Shown here in pieces: positions 8,702 through 17,115 of a stretch of DNA of 40,375 bases (the stretch's first letter is position 1; each line of letters starts with the position of its first letter). The stretch spans positions 1 through 40,375 of the forward strand of contig VHBA01000018.1 of assembly GCA_016872175.1 (NCBI GenBank). Direction: 5' to 3'. The notes under the pieces were generated by a model. It saw only the letters and a program-made list of their open reading frames with translations, was not told where the DNA came from and ran no database searches. The translations under genes were made by a program, and so were the position numbers. The stretch is from Sphingomonadales bacterium (GTDB lineage: Bacteria; Bacteroidota; Bacteroidia; NS11-12g; UBA955).

Positions 8702-9880
8702 TCAAATATCGGTATTTTTTCTCTTTTCTGTTGTGTCATGCATACCCGTCACGGCTCTTTTTACTGCGTTGTCTCCATATCGGTTTCTGATGCGGTCCAT
8801 GGCCTGGTACAGGTTAATCATTTCTTCGGTGTGTTCAAACAGGTTGATTTGCAGGGATCCGGTGACCAGTTCGCTGAACCTCACCCCAATCAGCCGCACC
8901 AGCATGCGTTTTTCGTATAGCTTTTCAAACAATTCACCGCTGCAGGCAATCAGGGTGTGGTCTGCACTGGTGTAGGGAATGCGTATCTGTTTGGTGTAGG
9001 TTTTGAAATCACTGTAGCGTATTTTTACGGTAACACATCCGGTTACTTTCTGCTGTTTTCGCAACTGGTAAGCCAGGTTTTCGGCCATGCTTACCATGAT
9101 GTTTTTAAGTTTGGGCACATCGATGGTGTCTTGCTCAAAGGTCTGCTCAGCACTGATGCTTTTTTGTTCCCGGTAAGGTTCCACGGGTGCATGGTCTATG
9201 CCCTGGCTCTTTTTCCAGATGTCGGTACCCGTTTTGCCCAGGGTTTTTTCCATCAGCTCGGCGGGCATGACTTGTATGGTTTCTATGCGCTGTATGCCCA
9301 ATCCCCTGAGTGTTTTGTAGGTTTCCTGCCCCACGCCCGGTATTTTTCGAATACTGAGCGGTGCCAGAAAGGGTTTTTCGGTGCCGTGAAGTATATGCCT
9401 CGCACCCGCCGGCTTGGCTTCGCCGGTAGCAATTTTACTAACGGTTTTGTTGGCACTCAAACCAAAAGAAATGGGCAAACCGGTTTCGCGGTTTATTTTT
9501 TGCCCTAGTTCATTGGCTATTTGCCAGCATCCGAAAAAACGATCCATGCCGCTTAGGTCCAGGTAAAATTCATCGATGCTGCTTTTTTCGTACACCGGAG
9601 CACTTTCCGCCACAATGTCCGTAACCATACGTGAGTATTGGCTGTACAATTCATGGTCGCCTCGTATAAATATGGCATTGGGACACAGCTGCCGGGCCAT
9701 TTTTACCGGCATGGCACTCCTTACCCCAAAGGCTCTTGCCTCATAGCTGCAGCTGGCTACTACACCACGATCATCGGTGCCGCCTATTATCAGCGGTATA
9801 TTCTGAAAAGCCCGGTTGCGCAGTCGTTCCACACTCACAAAAAAGCTGTCCAGGTCCATGTGCGCAATGTGTTTTTCCAT
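8702..9880 (-). CDS. dinB: DNA polymerase IV (Y-family translesion polymerase)
   Basis: Error-prone polymerase that copies past damaged bases. The 392 residues are a usual length. Catalytic acidic residues are seen at D9 in AHMDLDSFF and D103-E104 in SSIDEFYLD. The helix-hairpin-helix IRKIPGVGQETYKTLRGLG and the little-finger domain follow. QINLF at residues 344-348 matches the sliding-clamp-binding motif; a 40-residue tail comes after it, so it is not at the very C-terminus. The gene is first in a short minus-strand unit with the YitT gene. No recognisable SOS box is seen upstream, although LexA sites in this phylum are poorly known to me. Confidence 0.96.
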   Translation of the reverse strand: MEKHIAHMDLDSFFVSVERLRNRAFQNIPLIIGGTDDRGVVASCSYEARAFGVRSAMPVKMARQLCPNAIFIRGDHELYSQYSRMVTDIVAESAPVYEKSSIDEFYLDLSGMDRFFGCWQIANELGQKINRETGLPISFGLSANKTVSKIATGEAKPAGARHILHGTEKPFLAPLSIRKIPGVGQETYKTLRGLGIQRIETIQVMPAELMEKTLGKTGTDIWKKSQGIDHAPVEPYREQKSISAEQTFEQDTIDVPKLKNIMVSMAENLAYQLRKQQKVTGCVTVKIRYSDFKTYTKQIRIPYTSADHTLIACSGELFEKLYEKRMLVRLIGVRFSELVTGSLQINLFEHTEEMINLYQAMDRIRNRYGDNAVKRAVTGMHDTTEKRKNTDI

Positions 9881-10006
9881 GATAAAAAAATTGACAAAAA
9901 CAAGGCAATTAAATTAACAAAAAAAGATTAAGCATCCAAAACGATTGTCATTTTATTTTGTTAATTCATAATATGAAACGTACAGATACCATTGAAATGG
10001 GTAGCA

Positions 10007-10042
10007 TTTTTGGTGGTTCCGAAGGTTTTTACTGTATTTTTG
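10007..10042 (+). promoter_or_regulatory. Putative promoter of the 830-residue T9SS protein gene
   Basis: TTTTTG at 10007-10012 and TATTTTTG at 10035-10042 are separated by 22 nt, which fits the Bacteroidota -33/-7 layout. The -7 box is a perfect TAnnTTTG. The TTG start codon follows 13 nt later. Confidence 0.45.
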
Positions 10043-10055
10043 TATATAATCTTAT

Positions 10056-12548
10056 TTGAACAGATTTAAGTCATATCTCAGGAAACTTCTGTCGGCATTC
10101 CTTTTTTTATGGATGTCTGTTTCCACTGCTACCCACATTGTGGGAGGGGAAATGACCTATACCTACCTGGGAAACAATAGCTATAAAATCCGACTTGATC
10201 TTTACATAGACTGTCTGAATGGGAATTCAGGCGCTATTTCCAGCGATGCCACAGCATGGTTTGGCGTGTGGGATGGCAGTACCCGAAGAATGATTAGCGG
10301 TTATCCTACAGAAGTTTCCCGTACCGGCCCCACAAGAATTCAAAAAACCAATTACAACTGTATTTCCATTGCCCCCAACGCCTGTGTAGATCATTACTGG
10401 TATGAAAAAACCCTCACGCTGGCACCAAGAACCGGCGGATATATTATCTCTTTCCAGCGATGCTGCCGTAACAATACTATTTCCAATCTATTCAGGCCGG
10501 ATTTAACCGGTGCCAACTACTGGACAGCCATACCCGATCCGCGAACTACACCCAACTTGAAAGAAAATAACAGTGCTGTTTTTAAGGAACTTCCGCCCAA
10601 TTTTCTTTGCACCAATACACCCCTGAATTTTGATCACAGTGCCAAAGATCCTGATGGAGATAGCCTTTCGTATGACTTGTTTTGGCCATATACCGGCGGT
10701 ACCAGCACACAGCCAAGGCCTAGTACCAGTACCCAATTGGAAAGTCCGCCGTTTTCACAGATAACCTGGGGTTCTGGCTATTCAGCCAATGTGCCCATCG
10801 ATGGCAATCCCTTGCTGTCTATAGATTCAAAAACCGGTAAGATAACCCTGGTTCCCACTGTCGTAGGACAGTTTGTAATCGGAATAAGGGTAAAGGAATA
10901 CCGAAAAGGCAAGCAGATTTCGGAAACCATGCGGGATTATCAGTTCAATGTACAGTCTTGCGTGATTGATGTTGTGGCGTCGTATTTTGTACCAACCGTG
11001 GTCTGTGGGTATACATATCAGTTTCGCAACCAAAGCAAAGGCGGAACCCGCTATCACTGGGATTTTGGCGTCCCGGGCATAAGTACGGATTCATCCAATT
11101 TGTATCAGCCAACTTACACATTTCCTTATGCAGGCAAATTCAAGGTGAGGCTGATTGCCTGGAAAAATAGTTGCTCGGATACATTCGAAGCAGAACTGGA
11201 TGTGCAAAAACCCGAAATACCCAAGTTGCCTAAAGACACCATCATCTGTGATGGAGCCTCGCTCACCATTTCCTCGGATATTGTGGGAGATGCCTATCGC
11301 TGGAGCAATGGTCAGACCGTAGCTTCCGTTACCATCAATCAGGCGGGACTTTACTGGCTCGAGTTGACCAAAAACACCTGCAAATGGCGCGATAGTATTG
11401 TGCTTTCCGTCGATAAAACCAAGGTGCAGATTACAGGCGATACACTGTATTGCAGCGATGAGCAGTTTACGCGGACTCTACGGGCAACATCCGGATTAAA
11501 ATCCTACAAATGGAGCACAGGGGAAACAACCTCCGCTATCACCGTAAATCAGTCGGGTTCTTACATTGTGACCGGCACTACTGTCAATGGCTGCGTGTCT
11601 GTTGATACTGCATACATCAATCGATTTTCGCCGGTATTTGTTTCCATCAGGGACACCATTGTGTGCCCTGGAAATCCTGTGAGGTTTGACAACCAGAATC
11701 CAACAGCCACAGTCACCCGCTGGAGCAATGGAGAAACGGGAACTTCCACGACCATTGCGGCACCCGGAACCTATATTGTAAAGGTTACACGAGGACTTTG
11801 CAGCACCTGGGATACATTCACGCTAAGCAATTATCCGGCAACCTTGTTTATGGGACCTGATTTGCGTTTCTGCGAACGTATAGATACTTTGCTAAACGCC
11901 CCCCGAAATGATTTTCAAGCTGTAAGCTGGAACAATGAAATTGCAAGCAGTTCATACAGGCTTCAGAATCCGGGTAAGGTAATTATTAAAGTGATCAATA
12001 GGTTTGGCTGTCCCGAAGCCGATTCTATCAATGTAAAGCTATATCCCAACCCCCGCGTAAATCTTGGCAGTGATACCCTCGTTTGTTTGTCGGTTCATCC
12101 TGTTCTTGACGCCGGTGGAGGGATGATATGGTATCGCTGGCAGAACGGAACCACGGATCGCACCTATAAAGCCATAGACCCCGGCACCTACTGGGTGAAG
12201 GTGAAAGATGCCAATGGTTGTTTTGGAACAGACACCGTAACTATCAATAAGCGTGGTGATTTGTATCCGTCTACTTTATTTATGCCCAATGCTTTCACTC
12301 CGGATGGCAATGGTATCAATGATTTTTATCCCATGAATAAATTCCCGAAAGTGGGAACATTATACAATGTGAAGCTCTTTAACCGTTGGGGAGAAAAGTT
12401 AGTGGAAATGGAGTCACCGGATGTTAACTGGGATGGCAATATCAATGGTGTTCCTGCACCGGAAGGAGCCTATGTTTACCTGGCAACCTGGATTGGTTGC
12501 GACAATGAGCGCCGCACCATCAGAGGAAGTTTTCACTTGTTGAGGTAG
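10056..12548 (+). CDS. Large T9SS-secreted surface protein with PKD and five Ig-like repeats
   Basis: Predicted surface protein of 830 residues. A signal peptide (about residues 1-25) is followed by an N-terminal domain starting THIVGGEMTYTYLGNNSYKI, with FQRCCRN and DPDGDSLSYDL motifs. This module recurs in gliding-motility-associated proteins of the phylum. A PKD-like domain (about 300-372) and five tandem Ig-like modules from about residue 382 come next, each with the pattern (D)T..C...W.NG.T...I...G.Y.V. The last 85 residues are the type B T9SS sorting domain (PNAFTPDGNGINDF, NRWGEKLVEM, final IRGSFHLLR). The start is TTG 10056, chosen because it gives a full signal peptide and follows a promoter. 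The 3' end overlaps the convergent Nudix gene by 16 bp. Confidence 0.87.
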   Translation: MNRFKSYLRKLLSAFLFLWMSVSTATHIVGGEMTYTYLGNNSYKIRLDLYIDCLNGNSGAISSDATAWFGVWDGSTRRMISGYPTEVSRTGPTRIQKTNYNCISIAPNACVDHYWYEKTLTLAPRTGGYIISFQRCCRNNTISNLFRPDLTGANYWTAIPDPRTTPNLKENNSAVFKELPPNFLCTNTPLNFDHSAKDPDGDSLSYDLFWPYTGGTSTQPRPSTSTQLESPPFSQITWGSGYSANVPIDGNPLLSIDSKTGKITLVPTVVGQFVIGIRVKEYRKGKQISETMRDYQFNVQSCVIDVVASYFVPTVVCGYTYQFRNQSKGGTRYHWDFGVPGISTDSSNLYQPTYTFPYAGKFKVRLIAWKNSCSDTFEAELDVQKPEIPKLPKDTIICDGASLTISSDIVGDAYRWSNGQTVASVTINQAGLYWLELTKNTCKWRDSIVLSVDKTKVQITGDTLYCSDEQFTRTLRATSGLKSYKWSTGETTSAITVNQSGSYIVTGTTVNGCVSVDTAYINRFSPVFVSIRDTIVCPGNPVRFDNQNPTATVTRWSNGETGTSTTIAAPGTYIVKVTRGLCSTWDTFTLSNYPATLFMGPDLRFCERIDTLLNAPRNDFQAVSWNNEIASSSYRLQNPGKVIIKVINRFGCPEADSINVKLYPNPRVNLGSDTLVCLSVHPVLDAGGGMIWYRWQNGTTDRTYKAIDPGTYWVKVKDANGCFGTDTVTINKRGDLYPSTLFMPNAFTPDGNGINDFYPMNKFPKVGTLYNVKLFNRWGEKLVEMESPDVNWDGNINGVPAPEGAYVYLATWIGCDNERRTIRGSFHLLR

Positions 12549-12979
12549 GCTTCCCGCAGCCTGGAAAATACCAGCCTGTCGATTGGGAAGGTAAAATCCT
12601 CAACCTGCAGTTCATTTAATGGCTCCCATCTAAATTCTACCAGATATTCTTTATTCCATCGTTTCTCAACGGATTTAAATAAAATTTCATCCGAAAGCAA
12701 AGAAACATTGTAGTAGAAAGAAATAATCTGCTGCGCAGGATTGAATGCGCTGGGTTGGTAAAATTCATTTACGTAGAATAGATTTTCAACAGCTATATCA
12801 GCGCCCATTTCCTCTTTCCATTCCCGAATCAGACAATCAGTCAAACCTTCACCATGTTCAAGACCTCCACCCGGAAACTTGGTGAATGCATGGTCTCCGC
12901 CCAGTTCGGTAGAAATGAGCAACTTGTCATTTTTAATGGCTATGCCATATACACGGAGGTTAAATGCACCAACATTCAC
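12533..12979 (-). CDS. Nudix hydrolase
   Basis: Cytosolic hydrolase of nucleoside-diphosphate-linked compounds, 148 residues. The Nudix box is complete at residues 38-60: G, five residues, E44, seven residues, then REWKEEMGA (R52, E53, E56, E57, G59). The substrate cannot be predicted. The start is GTG 12979; a -7-like TAATTTCG lies 4 nt before it (12984-12991), the same arrangement as priA and dapB. The 3' end runs 16 bp into the end of the T9SS protein gene on the other strand. It is the only intact gene near the decayed GxxExxY gene, which lies just upstream on the same strand. Confidence 0.9.
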   Translation of the reverse strand: MNVGAFNLRVYGIAIKNDKLLISTELGGDHAFTKFPGGGLEHGEGLTDCLIREWKEEMGADIAVENLFYVNEFYQPSAFNPAQQIISFYYNVSLLSDEILFKSVEKRWNKEYLVEFRWEPLNELQVEDFTFPIDRLVFSRLREAYLNK

Positions 12980-12983
12980 CCTG

Positions 12984-12991
12984 CGAAATTA
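12984..12991 (-). promoter_or_regulatory. Putative -7 box of the Nudix gene
   Basis: The minus strand reads TAATTTCG, one mismatch from TAnnTTTG, then four bases (CAGG) and the GTG start. The box is close to the 3' end of the pseudogene. Confidence 0.35.
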
Positions 12992-13002
12992 CCCTATCAA
13001 AA

Positions 13003-13433
13003 CTAATATCTGGCATATTCAGGCAGGAAGCAGCTTTCATCAGGCAACAACCTGTGGTTCGCTACCCTTCGAATTCCAGTTTTTAGTAAAGGTGAATTGA
13101 AATTGATGACGGGTCCTAAGCGGTAATTGCCCAATTTCATGTTGCGAAGCATTTTATATACGTGGTAGTCTGTAATTTGATCGCAGGTTTTCAGTTCTAT
13201 GGTCAATTTGTCATCCAGCACAAGGTCTATGCTGCATCCATCATCAATGTGCAGATTTTTATAAGTTACCTACAAAGGCTTCATGGATGTGGCTGAAATA
13301 CCGTTTTACCCTAATTCATATAAAAGGCATTCGCGGTAAGCACTCTCTTTCAGGCCGGGCACAGGGCTTTGTGGATTTCAATGGCAAGTCCAATGACTGT
13401 ATGCGCAAGGTGGTTTTCTGGTATGTCAATCAT
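13003..13433 (-). pseudogene. Decayed GxxExxY (PD-(D/E)XK_3-like) protein gene
   Basis: Reading the minus strand from ATG 13433 gives MIDIPENHLAHTVIGLAIEI then HKALCPA and a stop. After a one-base shift near 13350 the family motif continues as GLKESAYRECLLYELG, i.e. the GxxExxY signature. It is followed by an in-frame TAA at 13306-13308, then NGISATSMKPL, a TAG at 13270-13272, then VTYKNLHIDDGCSIDLVLDD. The remaining intact part (13003-13221) contains LTIELKTCDQI, LGPVINFNSPLLKTGIRRVAN and ends at TAG 13003. One frameshift plus two stops make this a relic rather than a sequencing slip. The family has a nuclease-like fold (Asp and ELK still visible) of unknown role. This relic fills most of the only gap above 300 bp in the window (12980-13581). 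Confidence 0.8.
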
Positions 13434-13483
13434 ATTGGTAGGGTTTGATGTTACGAAGCTATTGCCACATTAAAGGCGAAAAA

Positions 13484-13497
13484 ATGACAATTGTCAT
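13484..13497. promoter_or_regulatory. Perfect 14-bp palindrome upstream of pyrC
   Basis: ATGACAATTGTCAT is its own reverse complement. It lies between the pseudogene start and pyrC, 98 bp before the pyrC ATG, and could be an operator. No regulator is known for it. Confidence 0.3.
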
Positions 13498-13560
13498 GTG
13501 TGATGAAGGGCATAGTCATGCCTATTGAAAACAATAATAGCCACCGCCCTGATTAGCCCT

Positions 13561-13568
13561 TATTTTTG
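13561..13568 (+). promoter_or_regulatory. -7 box of pyrC
   Basis: TATTTTTG matches TAnnTTTG exactly and ends 13 nt before the pyrC ATG. A convincing -33 element at the usual distance is not seen. Confidence 0.5.
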
Positions 13569-13581
13569 TAAATGAAAGCCA

Positions 13582-14916
13582 ATGAACAAATCACTGATTC
13601 GCAATGCCCGTGTTATAAATGAGGGCGAAATATACCATGCCGATGTGCAAATTGAGGCGCAGTTCATTACCCGTGTGGAAAGAAACGGCATTTCATCAGG
13701 GCAAGGAAAAGAGATTGATGCTGCAGGTAGTTTTCTGATACCCGGTGTGATTGACGATCAGGTTCATTTTCGCGAACCCGGACTAACCCACAAGGCAGAA
13801 ATTTATACGGAGAGCCGCGCTGCGCTTGCCGGTGGCGTAACATCATTTATGGAAATGCCCAATGTGATTCCCAAAACCACCACCATTGAAAGGCTGGAGG
13901 AGAAAATGGAAATAGGCGCTGCCCGCAGTGCTGTTAACTATTCATTTTTCATGGGTACTACCAATGATAATCTTGAAGAACTGAAAAAGGTGAATCCCCT
14001 CAATACCTGTGGTGTTAAGATTTTTATGGGTAGCAGCACCGGTGATATGTTGGTGGATGATGAAGCTGTGCTGGATAAAATATTTTCCCAAATTCCGATT
14101 CTGATAGCTACACACTGTGAAAATGAAACCCGGGTAAAAGAAAGATTGGCTGAGTGGGTTCAAAAGTATGGTGAGGATATTCCAGCAGCAGAGCATGCCC
14201 GTATCCGCGACGAGGAGGCTTGTTTACTAAGTTCTTCTTTTGCAAGGGATATGGCGATGAAACATAATACCCGCCTGCACATTCTTCACATTACCACTGA
14301 AGAAGAACTGAAGCTTTTCCGCAACGATATTCCCCTGGCCCAGAAGCGAATAACCTCCGAAGTATGTGCACACCACCTGCATTTTACAGCAGATGACTAT
14401 GCTACGCTGGGAAATTTTATCAAATGCAACCCGGCTATTAAGGATGCAAGGCACAAACAGGCACTTTGGCAGGCTTTGCTTGATGATAGGCTGGATATTA
14501 TTGCCACAGACCATGCTCCCCACACGTTGCAGGAGAAACAATCGCCTTATACCCAAAGTCCTTCAGGGCTTCCGCTGGTTCAACATAGCCTTCAGCTAAT
14601 GCTGAACTATGTTTCACAAGGTAAAATATCCTATGAAAAGGTGATTGATAAGATGTGCCATAAGCCTGCCGAGTGTTTTCAAATAGATCGCCGTGGCTAC
14701 ATAAGAGAAGGTTACTATGCTGATTTGGTGTTGGTGAAACCCAATACACATTGCAAGGTAAGTGACCAGAACATCCTGTATAAATGCGGTTGGAGCCCTC
14801 TAAACGGAATGGAATTTAACCACAGCATTGAAAAAGTTTGGGTGAATGGCACTTTGGGATGGGATGGAAGGCTGACAGAGCATTACAATCCCATGCGACT
14901 GGCTTTCAACCGCTAA
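13582..14916 (+). CDS. pyrC: Dihydroorotase (amidohydrolase family)
   Basis: Cyclises carbamoyl aspartate to dihydroorotate in pyrimidine synthesis; 444 residues. The metal-site residues of the long amidohydrolase-type enzyme can be traced: H62 in VIDDQVHFREPG, K146 in CGVKIFMGSS (the lysine that is carbamylated in this family), H178 in ATHCE, H233 and/or H236 in RLHILHITT, and D310 in IIATDHAPH. The first histidine of the usual HxH pair is Gln (Q60). I recall the same DDQVH form in other Bacteroidota enzymes, so it need not mean loss of activity. The 3' end overlaps the convergent DUF58 gene by 4 bp. No other pyr gene is nearby. Confidence 0.92.
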   Translation: MNKSLIRNARVINEGEIYHADVQIEAQFITRVERNGISSGQGKEIDAAGSFLIPGVIDDQVHFREPGLTHKAEIYTESRAALAGGVTSFMEMPNVIPKTTTIERLEEKMEIGAARSAVNYSFFMGTTNDNLEELKKVNPLNTCGVKIFMGSSTGDMLVDDEAVLDKIFSQIPILIATHCENETRVKERLAEWVQKYGEDIPAAEHARIRDEEACLLSSSFARDMAMKHNTRLHILHITTEEELKLFRNDIPLAQKRITSEVCAHHLHFTADDYATLGNFIKCNPAIKDARHKQALWQALLDDRLDIIATDHAPHTLQEKQSPYTQSPSGLPLVQHSLQLMLNYVSQGKISYEKVIDKMCHKPAECFQIDRRGYIREGYYADLVLVKPNTHCKVSDQNILYKCGWSPLNGMEFNHSIEKVWVNGTLGWDGRLTEHYNPMRLAFNR

Positions 14917-15821
14917 GCCATTTTCATTCTTTTCAGGTAAAAAGGCATCAGTACCTGCCCGAAATCCTTTGAGGCATCAATGGGGTAAAAATCAATGTTG
15001 TACTGAAGACAACGGTCTTTAATTTTCTTGTCTAGGGCTGAGATTTGCTGTAAATATGCAGTCTTAATTTCAGCAGGGTTCAGCAAAACTTGTTCCCCTG
15101 ATTCAGTATCGATAAATCGGGTGGGTCTGTTGTCAAAATCAAACTGCAATTCCTGAGGCGCATGCTGAACATGAAAAATGATAATTTCGTTTTTTGCATA
15201 TTTTAAATGCTGAATGGCCTGCCAGATGGCCGTGTCATCCAAATCGTTTTCAAACATGTCGCTGAAAATCACAATAAGGCTGCGTCTGTGTTGTGTCAGT
15301 GCAATTTGTTCCAGGCTATTTGCAATCTGAGTGTTTTCGACCTGTGCAGGTGCTTTTTTAAGATCCCAAAGCGGTTGCAGGTTGCTGATGATTTCATGAA
15401 GATGTGCCCGACTGCTGCGCGTGGGTGTTTGTTGTTTTACGCTATCGCTAAAAGTGGTTATTCCAAAAGCGTCTCGCTGTTTTTGAAGCAAATGACAAAT
15501 GGAAGCGGCAGCTAAAATGGAAAATTTAACTTTTGCCAGATTATCGGCAGGGAAAAACATGCTGCCCGACAAATCAAGCACAATGCGGCATCGCAGGTTG
15601 GTTTCCTCTTCAAAGCGCTTGGTGTAAATGCGGTCCGTGCGGGCATAGAGCTTCCAGTCTATATTGCGGGTGCTTTCTCCGGGATTGTAGGGGCGGTGTT
15701 CTGCAAACTCTACCGAAAAACCATGAAAAGGACTCCGGTGCATACCGGTAATAAAGCCTTCTACCACTTGTTTGGCAAGCAATTCAAGGTTTTGGTACTG
15801 CTGAACGTCCTCGAGAAGCAT
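14913..15821 (-). CDS. DUF58 domain protein with von Willebrand A-like fold
   Basis: Soluble protein of 302 residues. The DUF58 signature EFAEHRPYNPGESTRNIDWK (about residues 38-57) leads into a vWA-like metal site, DLSGSM at 83-88. DUF58 proteins usually travel with a MoxR AAA+ ATPase and BatA/BatB membrane proteins, and are thought to help assemble or mature complexes. Neither partner is next to it here; upstream is thioredoxin behind a terminator. It therefore seems to have its own transcript. Role unknown. Confidence 0.87.
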   Translation of the reverse strand: MLLEDVQQYQNLELLAKQVVEGFITGMHRSPFHGFSVEFAEHRPYNPGESTRNIDWKLYARTDRIYTKRFEEETNLRCRIVLDLSGSMFFPADNLAKVKFSILAAASICHLLQKQRDAFGITTFSDSVKQQTPTRSSRAHLHEIISNLQPLWDLKKAPAQVENTQIANSLEQIALTQHRRSLIVIFSDMFENDLDDTAIWQAIQHLKYAKNEIIIFHVQHAPQELQFDFDNRPTRFIDTESGEQVLLNPAEIKTAYLQQISALDKKIKDRCLQYNIDFYPIDASKDFGQVLMPFYLKRMKMA

Positions 15822-15838
15822 ATACTATCAAATATACG

Positions 15839-15867
15839 AAAAAAGGCCGGTATTACCGACCTTTTTT
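15839..15867 (-). terminator. Intrinsic terminator of trxA
   Basis: On the minus strand a GGTCGGTA/TACCGGCC hairpin (one G-U pair) is flanked by A- and T-runs, ending in TTTTTT. It lies 17 nt after the trxA stop and before the DUF58 start. The A/T flanks could extend the stem and make it partly bidirectional. Confidence 0.8.
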
Positions 15868-15883
15868 TGAAAAAGCAATTCGT

Positions 15884-16201
15884 TTAGAGTGCTGCGTCAA
15901 TTTTTTGGGTAATGGAAGGTTTGGGAACTGCGCCAACGATTTTGTCTACGAGTTGTCCGCCCTTGAAAACCAGCAGGGTAGGGATGCTGCGGATGCCGTA
16001 GTTTCCGGCGATATCGCCATTTTCATCCACGTTGAGTTTGCCTACAACAGCTTTGCCGTCGTATTCTTTGGCAATTTCTTCAACGATAGGACCTATCATG
16101 CGGCATGGGCCACACCATTCTGCCCAAAAGTCTACGAGTACGGGTTTGTCGGATTGCAGCACCTTTTCATTCCAGTTGCCGCTTGTGAAAGTTTCAGCCA
16201 T
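15884..16201 (-). CDS. trxA: Thioredoxin
   Basis: Small cytosolic disulfide reductase, 105 residues. The active site WAEWCGPCRM has C30 and C33, and the cis-proline loop SIPTLLVFK is present. Length and motif are those of a standard thioredoxin rather than a secreted TlpA-type protein, and there is no signal peptide. The gene has its own promoter (-7 box at 16242-16249) and its own terminator, so it is a single-gene unit between DUF58 and TIGR02757 genes. Confidence 0.96.
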   Translation of the reverse strand: MAETFTSGNWNEKVLQSDKPVLVDFWAEWCGPCRMIGPIVEEIAKEYDGKAVVGKLNVDENGDIAGNYGIRSIPTLLVFKGGQLVDKIVGAVPKPSITQKIDAAL

Positions 16202-16241
16202 GTTATATAAATTAGTAATTGTTATTTTTCAAATTGCGTAC

Positions 16242-16249
16242 CAAAGATA
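16242..16249 (-). promoter_or_regulatory. -7 box of trxA
   Basis: The minus strand reads TATCTTTG, a perfect TAnnTTTG, 40 nt before the ATG. The leader between them is A/T-rich with no Shine-Dalgarno sequence. Confidence 0.5.
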
Positions 16250-16274
16250 ATATCACAATGCGTGTGACGTTTCG

Positions 16275-17060
16275 TCATTTTATCAACTTTTTACCACCTT
16301 GTTCCATCCCCAGTCCAAACAGGGCGAAATCATATTTTACAGGGTCTGCCGGATCAAGCTTGCGCAAAGACTCGGTAAGTTCTAAGGCTGTTTGCCAGTC
16401 TGCCTGTCTGCGGCTAATCAGTTTGAGGCTCGTGGCTGTTCTGTGCACATGCACATCCAATGGGCAGATCAATTGTGCAGGCAAAATGCTTTCCCATAAT
16501 CCGAAATCAACTCCTTTCTCATCAGATCTTACCATCCAGCGCAGGTAAAGGCTTATACGCTTGCAGGCGCTTTTGCGCAAAGGCGTTTGCAGATGTTTTT
16601 CTGTACGCGGTAAATGTGGCAGTGAGAAGAAATACCTGTGAAAATGAACCAATCCGTTTTCTATGGTAGTGTCCATTTTGCCTATTCCTGACGAAAAGGC
16701 AGTTTCCAGACTTTCGTTGCTTTTGTAGTGATATTGAAGGAACTCCAGAAAGTAAAGCAGATCCGGAAACTGAAATGTACGGTGAACCCACTTTTCAAAT
16801 CGCTTCCGATCGTCGTCGCTGTGATTGAGGATAAAATCGTGTGGGCTTTCTTCCATTAGCTTCATCAGTCGGTTGGTGCTGTTGATGATGGTGGTGCGGT
16901 TTCCCCAGGCAAGCAAAGCGGCAAACAGACCTGCAATTTCAATATCCTGTTTCTTGCTAAATCGGTGAGGAACTGAAATGGGGTCAGATGCAATAAAAGA
17001 CGCATGGTTGAACTGATGGTATTTCTCATCCAGCAGTTGTTTTAACATTTTTTGATTCAT
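16275..17060 (-). CDS. TIGR02757 / DUF2400 family protein
   Basis: Conserved protein of 261 residues found widely in Bacteroidota and a few other groups. Recognisable blocks are AGLFAALLAWGNRTTIINS near the N-terminus, and VRSDEKGVDFGLWESILPAQ, CPLDVHVHRTATSLKL and DPADPVKYDFALFGLG in the second half. The mostly helical layout recalls helix-hairpin-helix DNA glycosylases, but no function has been shown as far as I know. The protein has no signal peptide or membrane segment. Two hairpins lie upstream, in the gap behind metB. Confidence 0.88.
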   Translation of the reverse strand: MNQKMLKQLLDEKYHQFNHASFIASDPISVPHRFSKKQDIEIAGLFAALLAWGNRTTIINSTNRLMKLMEESPHDFILNHSDDDRKRFEKWVHRTFQFPDLLYFLEFLQYHYKSNESLETAFSSGIGKMDTTIENGLVHFHRYFFSLPHLPRTEKHLQTPLRKSACKRISLYLRWMVRSDEKGVDFGLWESILPAQLICPLDVHVHRTATSLKLISRRQADWQTALELTESLRKLDPADPVKYDFALFGLGMEQGGKKLIK

Positions 17061-17115
17061 TGCCTCAGGCTCCGATCCATTCCGGGTAATTTATTTCTTT
17101 TCTAAAAAACATTAA

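Noticed and set aside
8684-8705. TTG start for the YitT gene overlapping the dinB stop
   Set aside because: It is possible as a coupled start, but ATG 8684 is more likely; the extra seven residues carry no conserved feature.
9973-10059. Short ORF of 28 codons just before the large T9SS gene
   Set aside because: It contains the likely promoter of that gene and its stop overlaps the TTG start; the peptide has no feature of note.
16265-16277. TGACG-TTT-CGTCA dyad near the end of the TIGR02757 gene
   Set aside because: Arms of only 5 bp, overlapping the coding end; not a convincing operator or terminator.
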